From Asparagopsis taxiformis (Eukaryota > Rhodophyta > Florideophyceae > Bonnemaisoniales > Bonnemaisoniaceae): a DNA stretch of 64,000 nucleotides. Both the position numbers and the translations under genes were made by a program. This document shows positions 52,846 through 64,000 of the stretch, piece after piece. The notes beneath the pieces were generated by a model, which was not told where the DNA came from, did not search any database, and saw nothing but the letters and a program-made list of their open reading frames with translations. Where the stretch lies: NCBI GenBank assembly GCA_030407315.1, contig JALQPE010002634.1, positions 1-64,000 on the forward strand. The letters run 5' to 3'. Every line of letters begins with the position of its first letter. Position 1 is the first letter of the stretch.

Positions 52846-55239
52846 ATGAATTACGCTGTGTCGAATCCCAGCGCGTCGCCCAGGCAACCGTTGCCAACGT
52901 CAGCGGACGCCGAAGCCGACGTGGCCTTGTCAGCAGAAGCGATCTTCGCGACTGATCGATCTATCCCGCCGGATATCGAGGCGATCGGCCAGCTACCACG
53001 TACGGTAAGCCCGTTTGAGTCCGTGAGTATGGACCCCGCAACGCGCGGTCAGCTCAACGAAGGGAACGTGACTCCCACGGCACTACGTGTAGTGTACGAA
53101 GACCTTCGAGGTCACATCGAAAGGGCGAGCGACGCGGCCGTCGACGAAGCCGTAAGGCAGAGACTCGGAGTCTCGGAGCGCGAAGCTCGTGCGTTACGTG
53201 AACGCTCAGCGACCCTCGAACGGGAAAACGAAGATTTACGAAACCGCCTCTCCGCCGTGGAGGGAAGACTCGACTCGTTTGTCGTAGTATTCAACGAAAT
53301 CGTCGCCGGACGTTCCGCTCCGCCGAGCGGAAGCGATCCGAATTACGAAGAAGGCTCGCGCGCCTATAACTCGCAATCCTCCCCGGCCGTTCCGGGAGGA
53401 TACCCACCAACACCCGGTCCGACGACCCCGACAACGTACGGAAGGGGGGCGACAGTGCAACGAGCCATCGCCACCCCGACGAGACGCCACGAAGGCAATT
53501 ACGTTTTAACGATACGCCAGACCACGCGCGGTCGGCGGACGCAGCACGTGCTGCGCAATTCGATACGAGAGCTCCCCCGCCACGTGAGACGTACATTCCG
53601 TGGCTGGGTACGTTCGGCACGACGGACACGCGAGTCCACGAAAACGAACGTGCCGACGCGGTACGCTTACCAGGGAACGCCCTCGGACCCGTTTGCCACG
53701 CGTTGGCAGAGCACACGACAATGCTCGACGCATTTGCGAACGTGGTGTCGTACCGCATGTACCGACTTAACGATGTACGTGAACATCTCTACGTGAACGA
53801 GAGTCAAAGCGTACATAAGCTCAAACGTGAGCTGGAGGGACTTTTCCCTACGTTGAAGCCGTTCTCCGGCCGGAATCCGATTACGTTACTCGGATTCCTC
53901 GCCCAAATACGTGATGGGTTCAGCACACTCGGAGTGTGCGAGGGAGTGGCAGTACGTGCGCTGCACTTCTTCCTCGAAGGGGACGCCCGACGGTTCTACG
54001 ATTCCCAGTGTACGACTGGTGTGATCACGACTGATCCGACGAAGAGGTTCTCGTGGCCTCACGTAATCAACGCGTTGATCAAACGATACCTGCAAGACGA
54101 CGTGCTGCAGGAGGCCTACGAAAAGGTCACGATGATCACGCAGAGTCCTAACGAGGACGAGAATCAGTACGCTGATAGACTCGACACCGCCACGCGGGCG
54201 TGTAACTACGTGTTTACGGATCGACTCCTCGTTCACCACTACGTACGTGGTTTGCTGCCCTCGACGCGGGCAGCCGTGACGGAACGACTCCGGTCACTCC
54301 CCGAACGAGAGAGGAACGACCTCACCGTTGTGAGACGATTGGCGACGGCCGAAGGAACGACCTTCCGTGCACGTACGGCAGCTGTCGCGTCAGCCGCGAA
54401 ACCGAAAGTGCGGTTTCCGGTGAAGCCTACGTTGGCTATTTCCGACCACGAGTCGAGGAAGTTCGCGGACTACGATGAGTCCGCGTACTTACGTAATGAA
54501 CGGGCTAACGAGCCCAGTTACCACGATGGTAACCCGAACATCCCCGCGAGGGACGATGACGACGTGTCGCTCGCTGCGGCTCACGTTGCCGAGAATACTC
54601 TTCACGAACGGGCCGCCGCCCAACGATACGAAAACGGCAAACGAAAAGCCGGACGAGCTCGAAGCTCGATTGAACCGTCCATGCGAGGACGTGCCGAAGC
54701 TCACGAGCGAGCAGACGCAATTGGCGCACTCCGTAATCCCGAATGATTACTGGACGCTGTCGTGTTGGTCATGCCGCGAAGATGGCCACTCGACGTTTAC
54801 GTGTCCGCGTCTGACGCCAGATCAACGGATCTTTTTCGCGTACAAGTACTACCTCTTCCACGTGAAGAGCAACCCACGTCAGGCTGAGTACTTCCGCCAA
54901 CGAATGGCTAAACGTAACCAGGAACGACCTGGCGAGCGAGGGAACGTGACCCCGCGGAGGTACGGCACGCCGCCTACGATACTCCGAAACCCCAATCGTG
55001 ACGGGGGAAGGCCCTTCGACAGGCGCCGCGGCGATTTTCGTAATGACCGACGTGACCCCCGCCCGTGGGCGAACGAACGAAATGGCCAGCGTAATGGCCG
55101 CAGCGGAGTCTACGTGACGACCTCCGCTGACGAAACACCACTCGAGGTGGAAACGAGTCACGATGACGAACGAGCTTCGTGGGCTCACGACGACGACGTG
55201 TCGAACGGCCCCGCGCCGGGAAACGACCAGGCGATGTAG
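52846..55239 (+). pseudogene. gag: Gypsy copy 2b gag, frameshifted
   Basis: Same domain order as 2a. One A is lost near 53472 (GCCACCCCG against GCCAACCCCG) and an A is gained near 54595 (CGAGAATACT against CGAGATACT), splitting it into frames 52846-53796, 53703-54746 and 54475-55239. The zinc knuckle is the normal C-x2-C-x4-H-x4-C form. Confidence 0.92.
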
Positions 55240-55263
55240 GTCACGAGCCACCCACATCGCCTG
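55218..55263 (+). promoter_or_regulatory. Candidate -1 frameshift signal, copy 2b
   Basis: GGGAAAC at 55218-55224 in the gag frame as G-GGA-AAC, spacer GAC, then stem 55228-55263 enclosing the gag TAG (55237-55239). The -1 frame is open from 55179 and continues into pol. Confidence 0.6.
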
Positions 55264-55322
55264 AACCCTTACGTAAAAGGGGGACGACCGACGTCGATGA
55301 TTGGTCCTCCGCAGGCTCACCG

Positions 55323-58300
55323 ATGAACGAGAGTTACGTAAAGCTCACGGCCGCGAAGGCCAACTCGAGTCACACGACACCCGACGTGGGGGAAGAAACG
55401 AAGTCCGACGGGACGAACGAACCTCACACGAAGAGGAAGCCTCGCAGACGAGCGAGACGCGCTACCCGGAAGCACGACGCTTCCGAGCGCGAGAAAGCCA
55501 AAGCACGCGGCTTATACGAAGCGTGTCGACGCAAAAGAAGCCATACGGGCTCACACGATGAAGCGACGAACCGCTAGCGAAGACGTAGACCGCGCGCCGG
55601 TCAGGACCGAACCGTTGGTCCTCGACGGGCATACGTGCCTACTTGCGTCGAAGCATTATATCGTATCCGGAACGATCGGACTAGACCTCAACGTGATGAG
55701 GGCGATTACCATCGCGATGGATACGTGCAGCGGCTACAACTTGATACGAACAAGTTTACTACCCTACGACTGGGTCGACCGCTGTCTACGTGACGAAGAG
55801 CTGCCGAAGCTCGGAGACGCCAACGGGCGACGTTTGCCTATCGAAGGCGCCATCCTGCTTCGTGTCAGGCTGGGGAACTCGCTGTTCCGCGTAAAATTCT
55901 TCGTAGCCAACACGCTGGCTGTCCCCGTTATAATGGGCACGTCGTTCATGTCGAAGCATGTCGATGCTATACGCTGTCGAGCGCAGACAATCGACCTCCA
56001 TCGGGGGGATACGATACCCATTATCGCGGAGGGCGATACGACGACTCCGTACGAGGAGGGGGAAGAGACGAATCCAAACGTGGAGCCCCCGAAACGCCGC
56101 GAGCGTAACGCGGCCTCGAATAGGCCGAGCCGAACGTTCTCGGTTCGCCTGACGAAGTACACGCGTGTACCGGCGATGTCGCAACGGACCGTCAACGTGA
56201 CGACGGATGCGACCGGACTCGTGTTCCTCGAACCGAAAGCGTCGGTGCAATTCCGGCATGGGCTGCGCATAGCCAACGGAGTGGTCGACGTAGGACCGAG
56301 AGAGACGTTCTCTATCATCGTGTCGAACTTCACGAAGAAGGACCGCGAATTGCCGAAAGGCGCACGATTGCGTACGCGGTACGCTCCCCGTTGGGAATCG
56401 TCCCACTCAAGCGTGAGGGCGGCGAAGCCCTCGCGAAGGTTTTGAACCTACCGCTAGTCGACGCGACGACGCGGACGAATACGAACGGGTTGGGCGACGA
56501 AACGCCAGACCCGTTGGTCAACGAAAAGGGGAACGACCCCGCCACGGATTGGCAGTCGACAATCGATTTGTCGCACCTCGACGACGAGGATTTACGAAAG
56601 CGCATCAACGAGATGCTAGCTACACATTCGTCAATGTGGACGAGCGGACGCCTCGGCGAAATCAATGCTACGGAGCATCGAATCGAACTCGAACCGGGCA
56701 CGCGGCCCATACGTTCAATGCCCTATCGTCAGGGTCCGGCTTACGTACGATAGCCGAGGAGCAGATCACGAAGATGCTCAACGAAGGGGTTATCGAACCC
56801 GCGTCCAGCGAATGGGCGTCACCAATCGTGTTGGTGCCGAAGAAGGACGGATCCTTACGTTTCTGTGTCGATTACAGGCGTTTGAACGCGAAAACGATCG
56901 CTGATTCGTACCCGCTTCCTCGTATGGAAGACTGCCTTGATTCGTTGGGCGACGCCGCCATCTTCACGACACTCGATTGTAACGCCGGTTACTGGCAAGT
57001 GCCCGTCTCCGCCGAGGACCGTGATAAGACAACGTTTACGTCTTTCATGGGAACGTATCGCTACGTGCGAATGCCATTCGGGCTACGAAATGCCCCCGCT
57101 ACGTTTCAGCGGACGTTGGACATCATCCTCTCCGGAGTACGTTGGCAATCGTGCCTGGTTACTTAGACGACGTAATCGTCTTTTCGAAAGACCTCGAGTC
57201 TCACCTGGGTCACGTTGACCAGGTGCTTTCCCTGCTACGCGCAGCGGGAGTAACGTTAAAGCTCACGAAGTGCTCGTTCTTTCAACCACGAGTTGACTAC
57301 CTGGGGCACGTGATTACCCCAGGGAAGCTGCACGTCGCAGCTCGGAACAAGGAAGCCTTTCGTACGGCTACGTTCCCACGCGACAAGACGCAATGTCGAT
57401 CGTTTTTGGGCGCGGCCAACGTTTACCGCCGTTTCGTAAAGGCGTATGCCGAGATCGCTCGGCCACTCAACACGATGTTGAAGAAGGACGCTTCCCCCGA
57501 TTGGACGAACCCAACAACGCGCAAACGAATGCGTTCGAAACGTTGAAGACAATACTGGTGTCGCCACCAGTATTGCACCTTCCGAAGGCGGGACGTCCGT
57601 TCATGATCGATACCGACGCGTCGGCGTATCAGCTGGGAGCTACGTTGCTCCAGCAGCAAACGAAGATAAGCCCAACGAATGGGTGCCGATTGGGTACTGG
57701 TCGAAGACCCTTAACGAAACCGAACGCGGTTACTCGGCAACGGAGCGCGAGTGCTACTCCGTCGTTGGGCGATAACGTCGCTCCGACCCTACGTAGAGGG
57801 TCAACGATTTACCGTACGTACGGACCACGAAGCCTTACGTTGGCTGATGACGTTGACGGACGCGTCCGGACGACTACTACGATGGAGGCTACGCGTTGCC
57901 GAATTCGATTTCGAAGTCACGTACAGGCCTGGGCGCGTGCACCAGGTACCTGACGCTTTATCACGTGTGATATCTACGACGACGGTCGACCCGTCGACGA
58001 TGACGTACCATCGTACGGGGACGCGGTCCTCGTGACGACTCGCAGTCGCGACAACCCACACGAAATGGGCAAGGACGAACGACGTCCGTACGTAAAAAGG
58101 CAACGAATGCCAGGGGTCACGACGACCCGTCGAACGAGACTCGTGATGAACGAACATCAGCCACGACGGCTGGCCACGATGGCCTCGAGTTCAACCGCGA
58201 CGCGTCGCTCGATGACGTTCTTGACGAGGAACCGGATTTCCTCGACGAACAGCGCGCTGCTGAAGACGATTCGGCACGCGTGCCACCAGCTGACGTTCAG

Positions 58301-60065
58301 CTTCCCATTACGAGGGACGAGCTTATCGAAGCTCAACGCGAGGACGCGTTCTGTCAAACGATACTGACACGACAGTCCGAGACGCAGGACGCTGCATTCT
58401 TCGAAGGCCACGATGGCTACTCCGACGCCGGAACCCTCACGATGAGGAACGTACACAAATCGTTGTGCCGGCTTCGTTACGGCCGCGGCTGCTGGAGTTA
58501 ACGCACCACCACGTCCTCGCTGGACATCCCGGGCAAACGCGTATGTACTATACCCTACGGAGGACGTACTACTGGCCCGCGATGGCCGCCGACATCCACG
58601 CAACGGTACGAAACTGCGTTGGATGTGCGAAGAACCGCGTGAAGCTTCGCAAACGGACGAACCCGTTACGTTTATTTCCGGCTACGGAGCCGCTGCGAGA
58701 CCTATGTATCGACATACTAGGTCCGCTTACGAAGACCACGCGTGGTAACCGATTTATCCTCGTGATAACGGACCGCTTCACGAAGCTGACTAGAGTCGTA
58801 CCTCTACGAAATATCGATTCCGCCAACGTGGCGAGCGCGCGTTCGTCAACGCGTGGGTCTTCTCGTATGGACCCCCACGGACGCTCATAAGCGATAACGG
58901 AAAGCAGTTCGCTGCTAAGTTTTTCCAGCGCGTCTGCAACGAGATTGGCGTAACGAACGTCTTTACGTCGACGTACCACCCCCAAACGAAACGGGCAGGT
59001 GGAGCGCTACAACAGGACGATCCTGGCGATGCTGCGCAATTACGTGAACGAAAACCAGAACGACTGGGATCGATACGCATCGGCGTTAACGTTTGCGTAC
59101 AACACGCATGTGCATTCGAGCACGGGCACGACGCCCTTCGATTTGATTCTCACGAATCCACCGCCACCGTTGGCGCTACACACGTCGGTAACGAACCGCG
59201 AACTACCCGACGGGGGAGGGCGAGCCACTTACGTTCGTGAGCTCGCCACAACGATGGATAACGCGTATCGAACGCTGAAGGCCGCGCAGGCACGTTATAA
59301 ACGAAATTTCGACAAACGAGTCCGTGTCTCGAATCGAAACATCCGCGCGGGAGAATACGTATTCATCGACCCGACGGACGGGACCACGAAGGGCACGAAG
59401 CTCGGCAACCACGCGTTGGGACCGTTCCGCGTACTACGTAACGACGTACGAACGTTCGTCATCCAACGAGGAGACGTAGTTGAACGTGTCAACTCGGACC
59501 GCGTTGCGTACGCGCCAACGCGCCGGCGAACGCGCCCCCGCCGGAGCCATACGATGCCACCGAGGCAGACCTCGACAAGAACCGCGACGGTCCGGCGTAT
59601 GTAGTAGACGACTACTCAACCATCGCGTAAACGATGACGGACACGTTAGACTTCCTCGTGAAGTGGGTCGGGTATCGTAACCCTACGTGGGAACCCCGCC
59701 GGAACGTATCTGAAGAGAGCGTCTCTCGATACTTCGCACGCGCGTGCGACGAGCAACAACGTGAAAGGCCACGACGGCCCCCGAAAACGCACACGAGCGT
59801 CGGGTTAAGCGCACGCGTGCGCGACGTTGCACGATGCAACAAACGAAGGCGACGAGCCGCACGAACGAGAAGCGAAGGCACAACGAGTGGCCGGGACGTC
59901 CACCCTTGCGTTGGGGGGGCGCGATGCGTGCTAGAGCCGTCGCTCTTTTCGTTTTCGACACCATACGTTGGTGGAGGCACGAGCGCCAACGAAAGATTGG
60001 ACGACGAGTCCACGCGCGGACGATTCACACGATGTGAAGAGCCACGACTGGCTCGACAGTGTTGA
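55323..60065 (+). pseudogene. pol: Gypsy copy 2b pol, multiply frameshifted
   Basis: Protease D-T-C-S-G at 55720-55734; reverse transcriptase with YLDD at 57160-57171, where one lost C just upstream breaks the frame; RNase H; integrase with zinc finger and D-D-E motifs (58280-59400), in which one A is gained near 58990; chromodomain at about 59612-59745 in another frame. In copy 1 pol stops just after the chromodomain; here a 2-base CG gain makes the frame run on to 60065, so the final 100 residues are not authentic. Not functional as written. Confidence 0.9.
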
Positions 60066-62067
60066 CCGTCCCACGGGCAAAGGTGACGACACCACGGCCA
60101 CGGACGGACAACACGTCAGATTTTTCGCGCGAAAAATTATACGTGGGCCAGCGGGCCATGGACGCACGGTACGAAAATCGGGCCGATTACAGTGCGTTAA
60201 TCCGGCCAAATCTCGGGACGCGCGCGTGCCCGAAAATTTCGTAATTTCGGCATATCACGTGAGCCATCGTACGTCCCCGTGGACAACCGCTGACAACGAG
60301 TCGCATCGACCAACGAGGTCAACGCCAAACAGCTCGCGAGCTAACGGCTACGTGACGCCGGAAGGCGGAGAAACGACGTAGGACGGACGCGTCCCTGGCG
60401 AAGATGGCAACGGCCTCATTACGAAACTCCCGCACGAAGCGGAACGAAGCTATACGTTAGCTGACGAATTAGACCAACGGGTCTCAGCGCACGAAGCGCG
60501 CGAGTAAAGCGTGCGAACGACGAGGCCAACGAGGCCCGCGCGACGACAGGACGGCGAACCGTATCGCCATACGTGAGCCGCCGACGCCGAACGCGGTCCA
60601 GCCACGTACGGCACAACCACGGAAGACACAGCCGCGTGTCCTGCCACGCGGGCATAACGAACGACGCGCGGAAGCGAAAAGCCCGCCGGCCAGTCGAACG
60701 CACGTAACGAAACACGAATACGCAACGGCGTACAAGCTGGTAGCCAACGTAAACGGCACAGCTGAAGGCAACAAGCCGACGAAAACGAAATTGGCTCACG
60801 TAACAGCCTCAAACGCCCGCGGGCATGCGAAACGACTTCGTCAATCGCGTCCCCGTCGGGTTCGCAAGTCGAATGAACGAAATACGCAACGGCGTAAAGG
60901 TCGAGCATTACGTATGCCCAGGTGCACGTCGCACCACATACGAACGAGCTAACGAAACGCTCCTCGGACGCCGCGGCGAACGACGACCCGCCACGCGAAA
61001 CGGACTAGCGCAGCGATTGCGCCACCGGCTAACGTGAAGCCGCGGAACGTGAAGCGCGACGGCGCTAACGGTGTTAAAGGCCATACGAAAAGCCAAGCCC
61101 GCCGGCAAAAACGTTGTCTACGGAACTGCGACGCACCACGACGCACTGCCGCGTACACGCAACGGCGTGAAACGTCAAGCCAACTCACGCGCGAGTCAGC
61201 CTGACGTTAGCGAATTTTCCGTCCAGCTCTTCGGAGCAAATTAAATTGGCACCGACGTGCTACGTGCCAGAGAGCTCGAATGCTCAACGAAATCGACACC
61301 CGACGGGGTTATCCGCACGAGGAACGACGGCGGAAACGAATTCCGAGATAGTTACAAAATGATAACGCCACTGGCCAACGTGAAGCCGCGGCAACGCGAA
61401 GCGCGACGGCGCTAATGACGTCAACGGCTATACGAAAAGCCAAGCCCGCCGGCACCACGTCGTCAACGAAACCGCAACGTACTGCGACGAATTACTGCGT
61501 ACACGCCGCGGCGTAGAACGTCAAACCGACTCACGCGCACGTCGGTCTGACGTTCGACGAATTTTCCGCCAAGCTCATCGGAGCAAAATTAAATTGGCAC
61601 CGATGTGCTACGCGCTTAGGAGCTCGAATGCTCAACGAAATGCGACACCCGACGGGGTTATTCGAACGAGAAACGACGGCGAAACGATTCCTGAGTTAGT
61701 TACTAAATGATACGCGCGCCAACGGCTCTAAGACCGAGGTTAACGTACCACTCGCAGTGAAAAGCCGCCGCTACGCGCCGCCGCTTTGCCGAATAATTGC
61801 GTGTGATACGAACCTGCCAACGGGCACGCGCCGCCGCGAACTCGAACCACGGGCTACGTAAGCCATACGACACCCGACGGGGTAGACGCCACAACAAAAA
61901 ATTGTGGGGAGGGGCTTAACGCTAAACCCTCCTCTCCTGCAGACGACCTGCCAAACGCAAATTACGAAGCTCAACGGAGCCATGCGATTACGCAAAGAAC
62001 AAGACGAAGTTTACGAAGCAATACGATGCTAGAGCCGACGTGGCCTACGAACTACCCTAGGAACGAC
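60066..62067 (+). other. 3' noncoding region of gypsy copy 2b
   Basis: Alignable to 8350-10540 of copy 1 with many small differences. It contains the same two tandem ~346-bp units (about 61020-61700). No gene is supported. Confidence 0.7.
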
Positions 62068-63990
62068 CTAGTAGCGACGAGAACGCTTGCCCGCAGGGTC
62101 ATACGGACCAGGGCCTTCGCCGCGGCTATCGTGGCTGCGGCTGCGACTGGGCTGAACGAAGCCCGGCGCGTACGGATCGACGGTCTGCGTGACCACGGGG
62201 GCTCGCTCGCGACGCGACGCGGGATCCCTAGCGTAAGGATCCGCAGTCCCGTGACTGCGCGTATCCGAAGGGCGCGCCGGAGCGGGGTCGCGTGGCAGGT
62301 ACGCCGCTGCGTGACCATACCCGACGGGGTCGCCGAAGCCGCCGCCACTCGCGTAACCGTACGGTTCATTACGAACGCCAACGGGCGGCGCGTAACTACG
62401 AGTCGCCGCGGCGAGACGCTCCGAAATCGCGCGTTCCGTTGCCAAGCGGGCAGTCAGGTCCAACGTCTGGGCCCTGAACTCTTCGGCTGCGCGAGCCACG
62501 GACGAGATGAGGGAACGGATAACCCAGCCGTCCGCACGAGGCGGAGCGGACATCGACGTACCGAGAAGCCGACGGGCATCCTCATCGGAGACGCGGTCGT
62601 CCAGGCTCACGAAGCGTGGCGCGCGTTCGGCCGGCGTGGCCACATTCGGACGACCGACCTGGGCAACGTTGCCCTGTTCCGTAGCCTCGCGTGGCACGAC
62701 CTCTCGAGGTTCCGGCGCACGCGGCGCTTCGTTTTGACGGCCACGACGGCCAGAACGTGTCCCTCGGGGGCGCTCGTTGCCCCCGAGGCCGCCGAAATAA
62801 CCGGCACGATTGCCACGACGGCGTTCGGAACGGGAAGCGACCCGCGGCACGTAAGCCCCATCGCTACGAACGGAGACGAACTCCTGGTTATCGCCGCTTG
62901 CGTAATCGGGACGTATAACCCGATACTCCGGCCCCAACGCAAGGGCGCCGCGAACCTCAGCCAACGCGCTGGTAACGGAGACGAACGTGTCGGAACCGTC
63001 CCCGGGATTGCACGAACATCTCGTAATCGGCCAGGAAGTCCAACGTGGACTCCGGCAGCAGGCACGCGCGCCCGAACACACGACGTTCCACGAACAGCGA
63101 GCACGCGAGCATCGCTGCGTGTTCGATGTCCACGGCCATGAGGAAACGTTCCTTCACGGGGGCAGGCGCGTCCTTCACGGCATCGGTGAAATAATGTACC
63201 ACGCGTGGTAATAACGTGGACGACCCACGGGGGTACGGAAACTCCTCTACTACATCCGGCAACGGCGGGAAGTAGAGCTCGCTCGGGACGACCCACGGAG
63301 CTGACGCGTGCGACACACGATAGTCGTCCGCGTTCACGTGGCGGAGAGCGAAGTGGTCATCGTACGACACGACGCTTTTGGAGATGACGCTCAACGAGAG
63401 AGCAGTCTTCCATTCGGCACGTTGCCTTTCGGAAAGTGTCCGCGGACATACGAATACGGACGACACCGAGATGAACGGCGGTTCCTCGGGCGTCCCCTTC
63501 CATAAGTATGCGTCCATACGGTCGACGTAGATCGCGTCGTTGACGTCACGCAACCCACGGCGGTCGCAACGTATCGACGCCGGGATCTGGTAACGTTCCG
63601 ATCCCGGCCCCGTTGGCGAAACGACGCCCGGCTGCTCGCCCCACGTATCCTTCGGCGGAACGCATATAGTCGACGACCGCGCGGGCGTCCAGACGATCTC
63701 TAGCCAACGTGGCGAGATCGTCATCCGTGATACCCACGCGGGGCAACGCAGCCCACGCGTGGGTCAGGACGCCTACGTTTAGCGCCGCACCGCCACGTGA
63801 GGCGGTGCCGACTGTCCCAACGGGGTCACCACCCTCCGGCGAGGGTCCTGGCGAGGAGAACGCGGCGAGCCATCACGACGAGGCACGCCCGTGCGGGCCG
63901 CCGCCACAGCACGACGCGAACGAGCGGCCGCTGCCATCGCGGCTACACCCATCGAAGGGGCCGCGGCATCCGGAATGATGGGTGACGAAT
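62068..63990 (-). pseudogene. Minus-strand Gag-like gene of a second element or antisense ORF
   Basis: Three minus-strand frames (about 63630-63760, 62957-63724 and 62068-63081) join by single shifts near 63610 and 63000 into a gene that may continue past the window. The N-terminal half is folded and acidic ('GITDDDLATLARDRLDARAV', 'WVVPSELYFPPLPDVVEEFP', 'FLMAVDIEHAAMLACSLF'). The C-terminal half is Arg/Gly/Pro-rich and disordered ('RSGRRGRQNEAPRAPEPRE'). This layout suits a retroelement Gag, but no zinc knuckle or known domain is visible. It abuts copy 2b exactly where the 2b tail breaks off. Confidence 0.5.
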
Positions 63991-64000
63991 TCCCCGAGTC

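Larger units (their letters stand above)
52090..62067 (+). mobile_element. Gypsy copy 2b, nested in 2a, 3' end missing
   Basis: LTR, primer-binding site, gag, pol through chromodomain and about 2 kb of 3' noncoding sequence, colinear with copy 1. Homology to copy 1 stops near 62067, about 250 bp short of where the polypurine tract and 3' LTR should be. A minus-strand gag-like gene then begins. It contains many single-base indels relative to copies 1 and 2a. Confidence 0.9.

Noticed and set aside
62026..63141. 371-residue plus-strand frame at the right end
   Set aside because: Composition is Arg/Thr-rich and consistent with antisense of the minus-strand gag-like gene, which has better protein texture.
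1..64000. rRNA and tRNA genes
   Set aside because: No stretch with recognisable rRNA cores or tRNA arms was found on either strand by eye.

Overview
The window is eukaryotic, nuclear-looking DNA made almost entirely of nested transposable elements. Evidence is two families of long-terminal-repeat retrotransposon, DNA transposons with kilobase-scale terminal inverted repeats (TIRs), a likely spliceosomal intron, and no operon of bacterial housekeeping genes. No rRNA, tRNA or clear host gene is visible. The taxon cannot be fixed from sequence alone; an alga-like protist (red algae are one candidate) would fit, but this is a guess.

Layout. 1-7103: decayed sequence holding a broken oxygenase-like gene, dispersed repeats, a purine-rich block and a relic CACTA/Plavaka-like transposase gene. 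7104-7443: outer end of a large inverted repeat. 7444-18499: a complete 11.06-kb Ty3/gypsy chromodomain retrotransposon (copy 1, minus strand) with 658-bp LTRs and a 5-bp target duplication TCTGG; the uninterrupted target is preserved in the opposite inverted-repeat arm near 40450. 18500-40460: a large DNA transposon with 2.29-kb, about 99% identical TIR arms. It encodes, reading outward from the middle, a ParB-like protein plus a DPPY-type DNA methyltransferase on the minus strand, and a DUF7869-type transposase-like gene on the plus strand. Both outward genes run into the TIRs and share a TIR-encoded C-terminal domain. The transposase gene is split by a 10,156-bp CACTA-ended element (26971-37126) with a 2-bp target duplication; removing it restores the reading frame across the junction.

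40461-48780: matching outer end of the inverted repeat, a broken coiled-coil gene, an intact 677-residue fusion of a DNA methyltransferase with a SET domain (44288-46321), and a small TIR element with GAACAGT-type repeats. 48781-62067: two nested copies of the same gypsy family on the plus strand (2a partial, 2b nearly full). 62068-64000: a minus-strand gag-like gene of another or extended element, running off the window.

Functional theme. Mobile elements here carry DNA- and chromatin-modifying genes (two DPPY methyltransferases, one fused to SET, a ParB-like domain, two oxygenase-like relics, a chromodomain integrase). The gypsy family has a candidate -1 ribosomal frameshift signal (GGGAAAC plus a stem-loop enclosing the gag stop). 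Many single-base indels at short homopolymers break genes in near-identical copies; decay and assembly error cannot be separated here.
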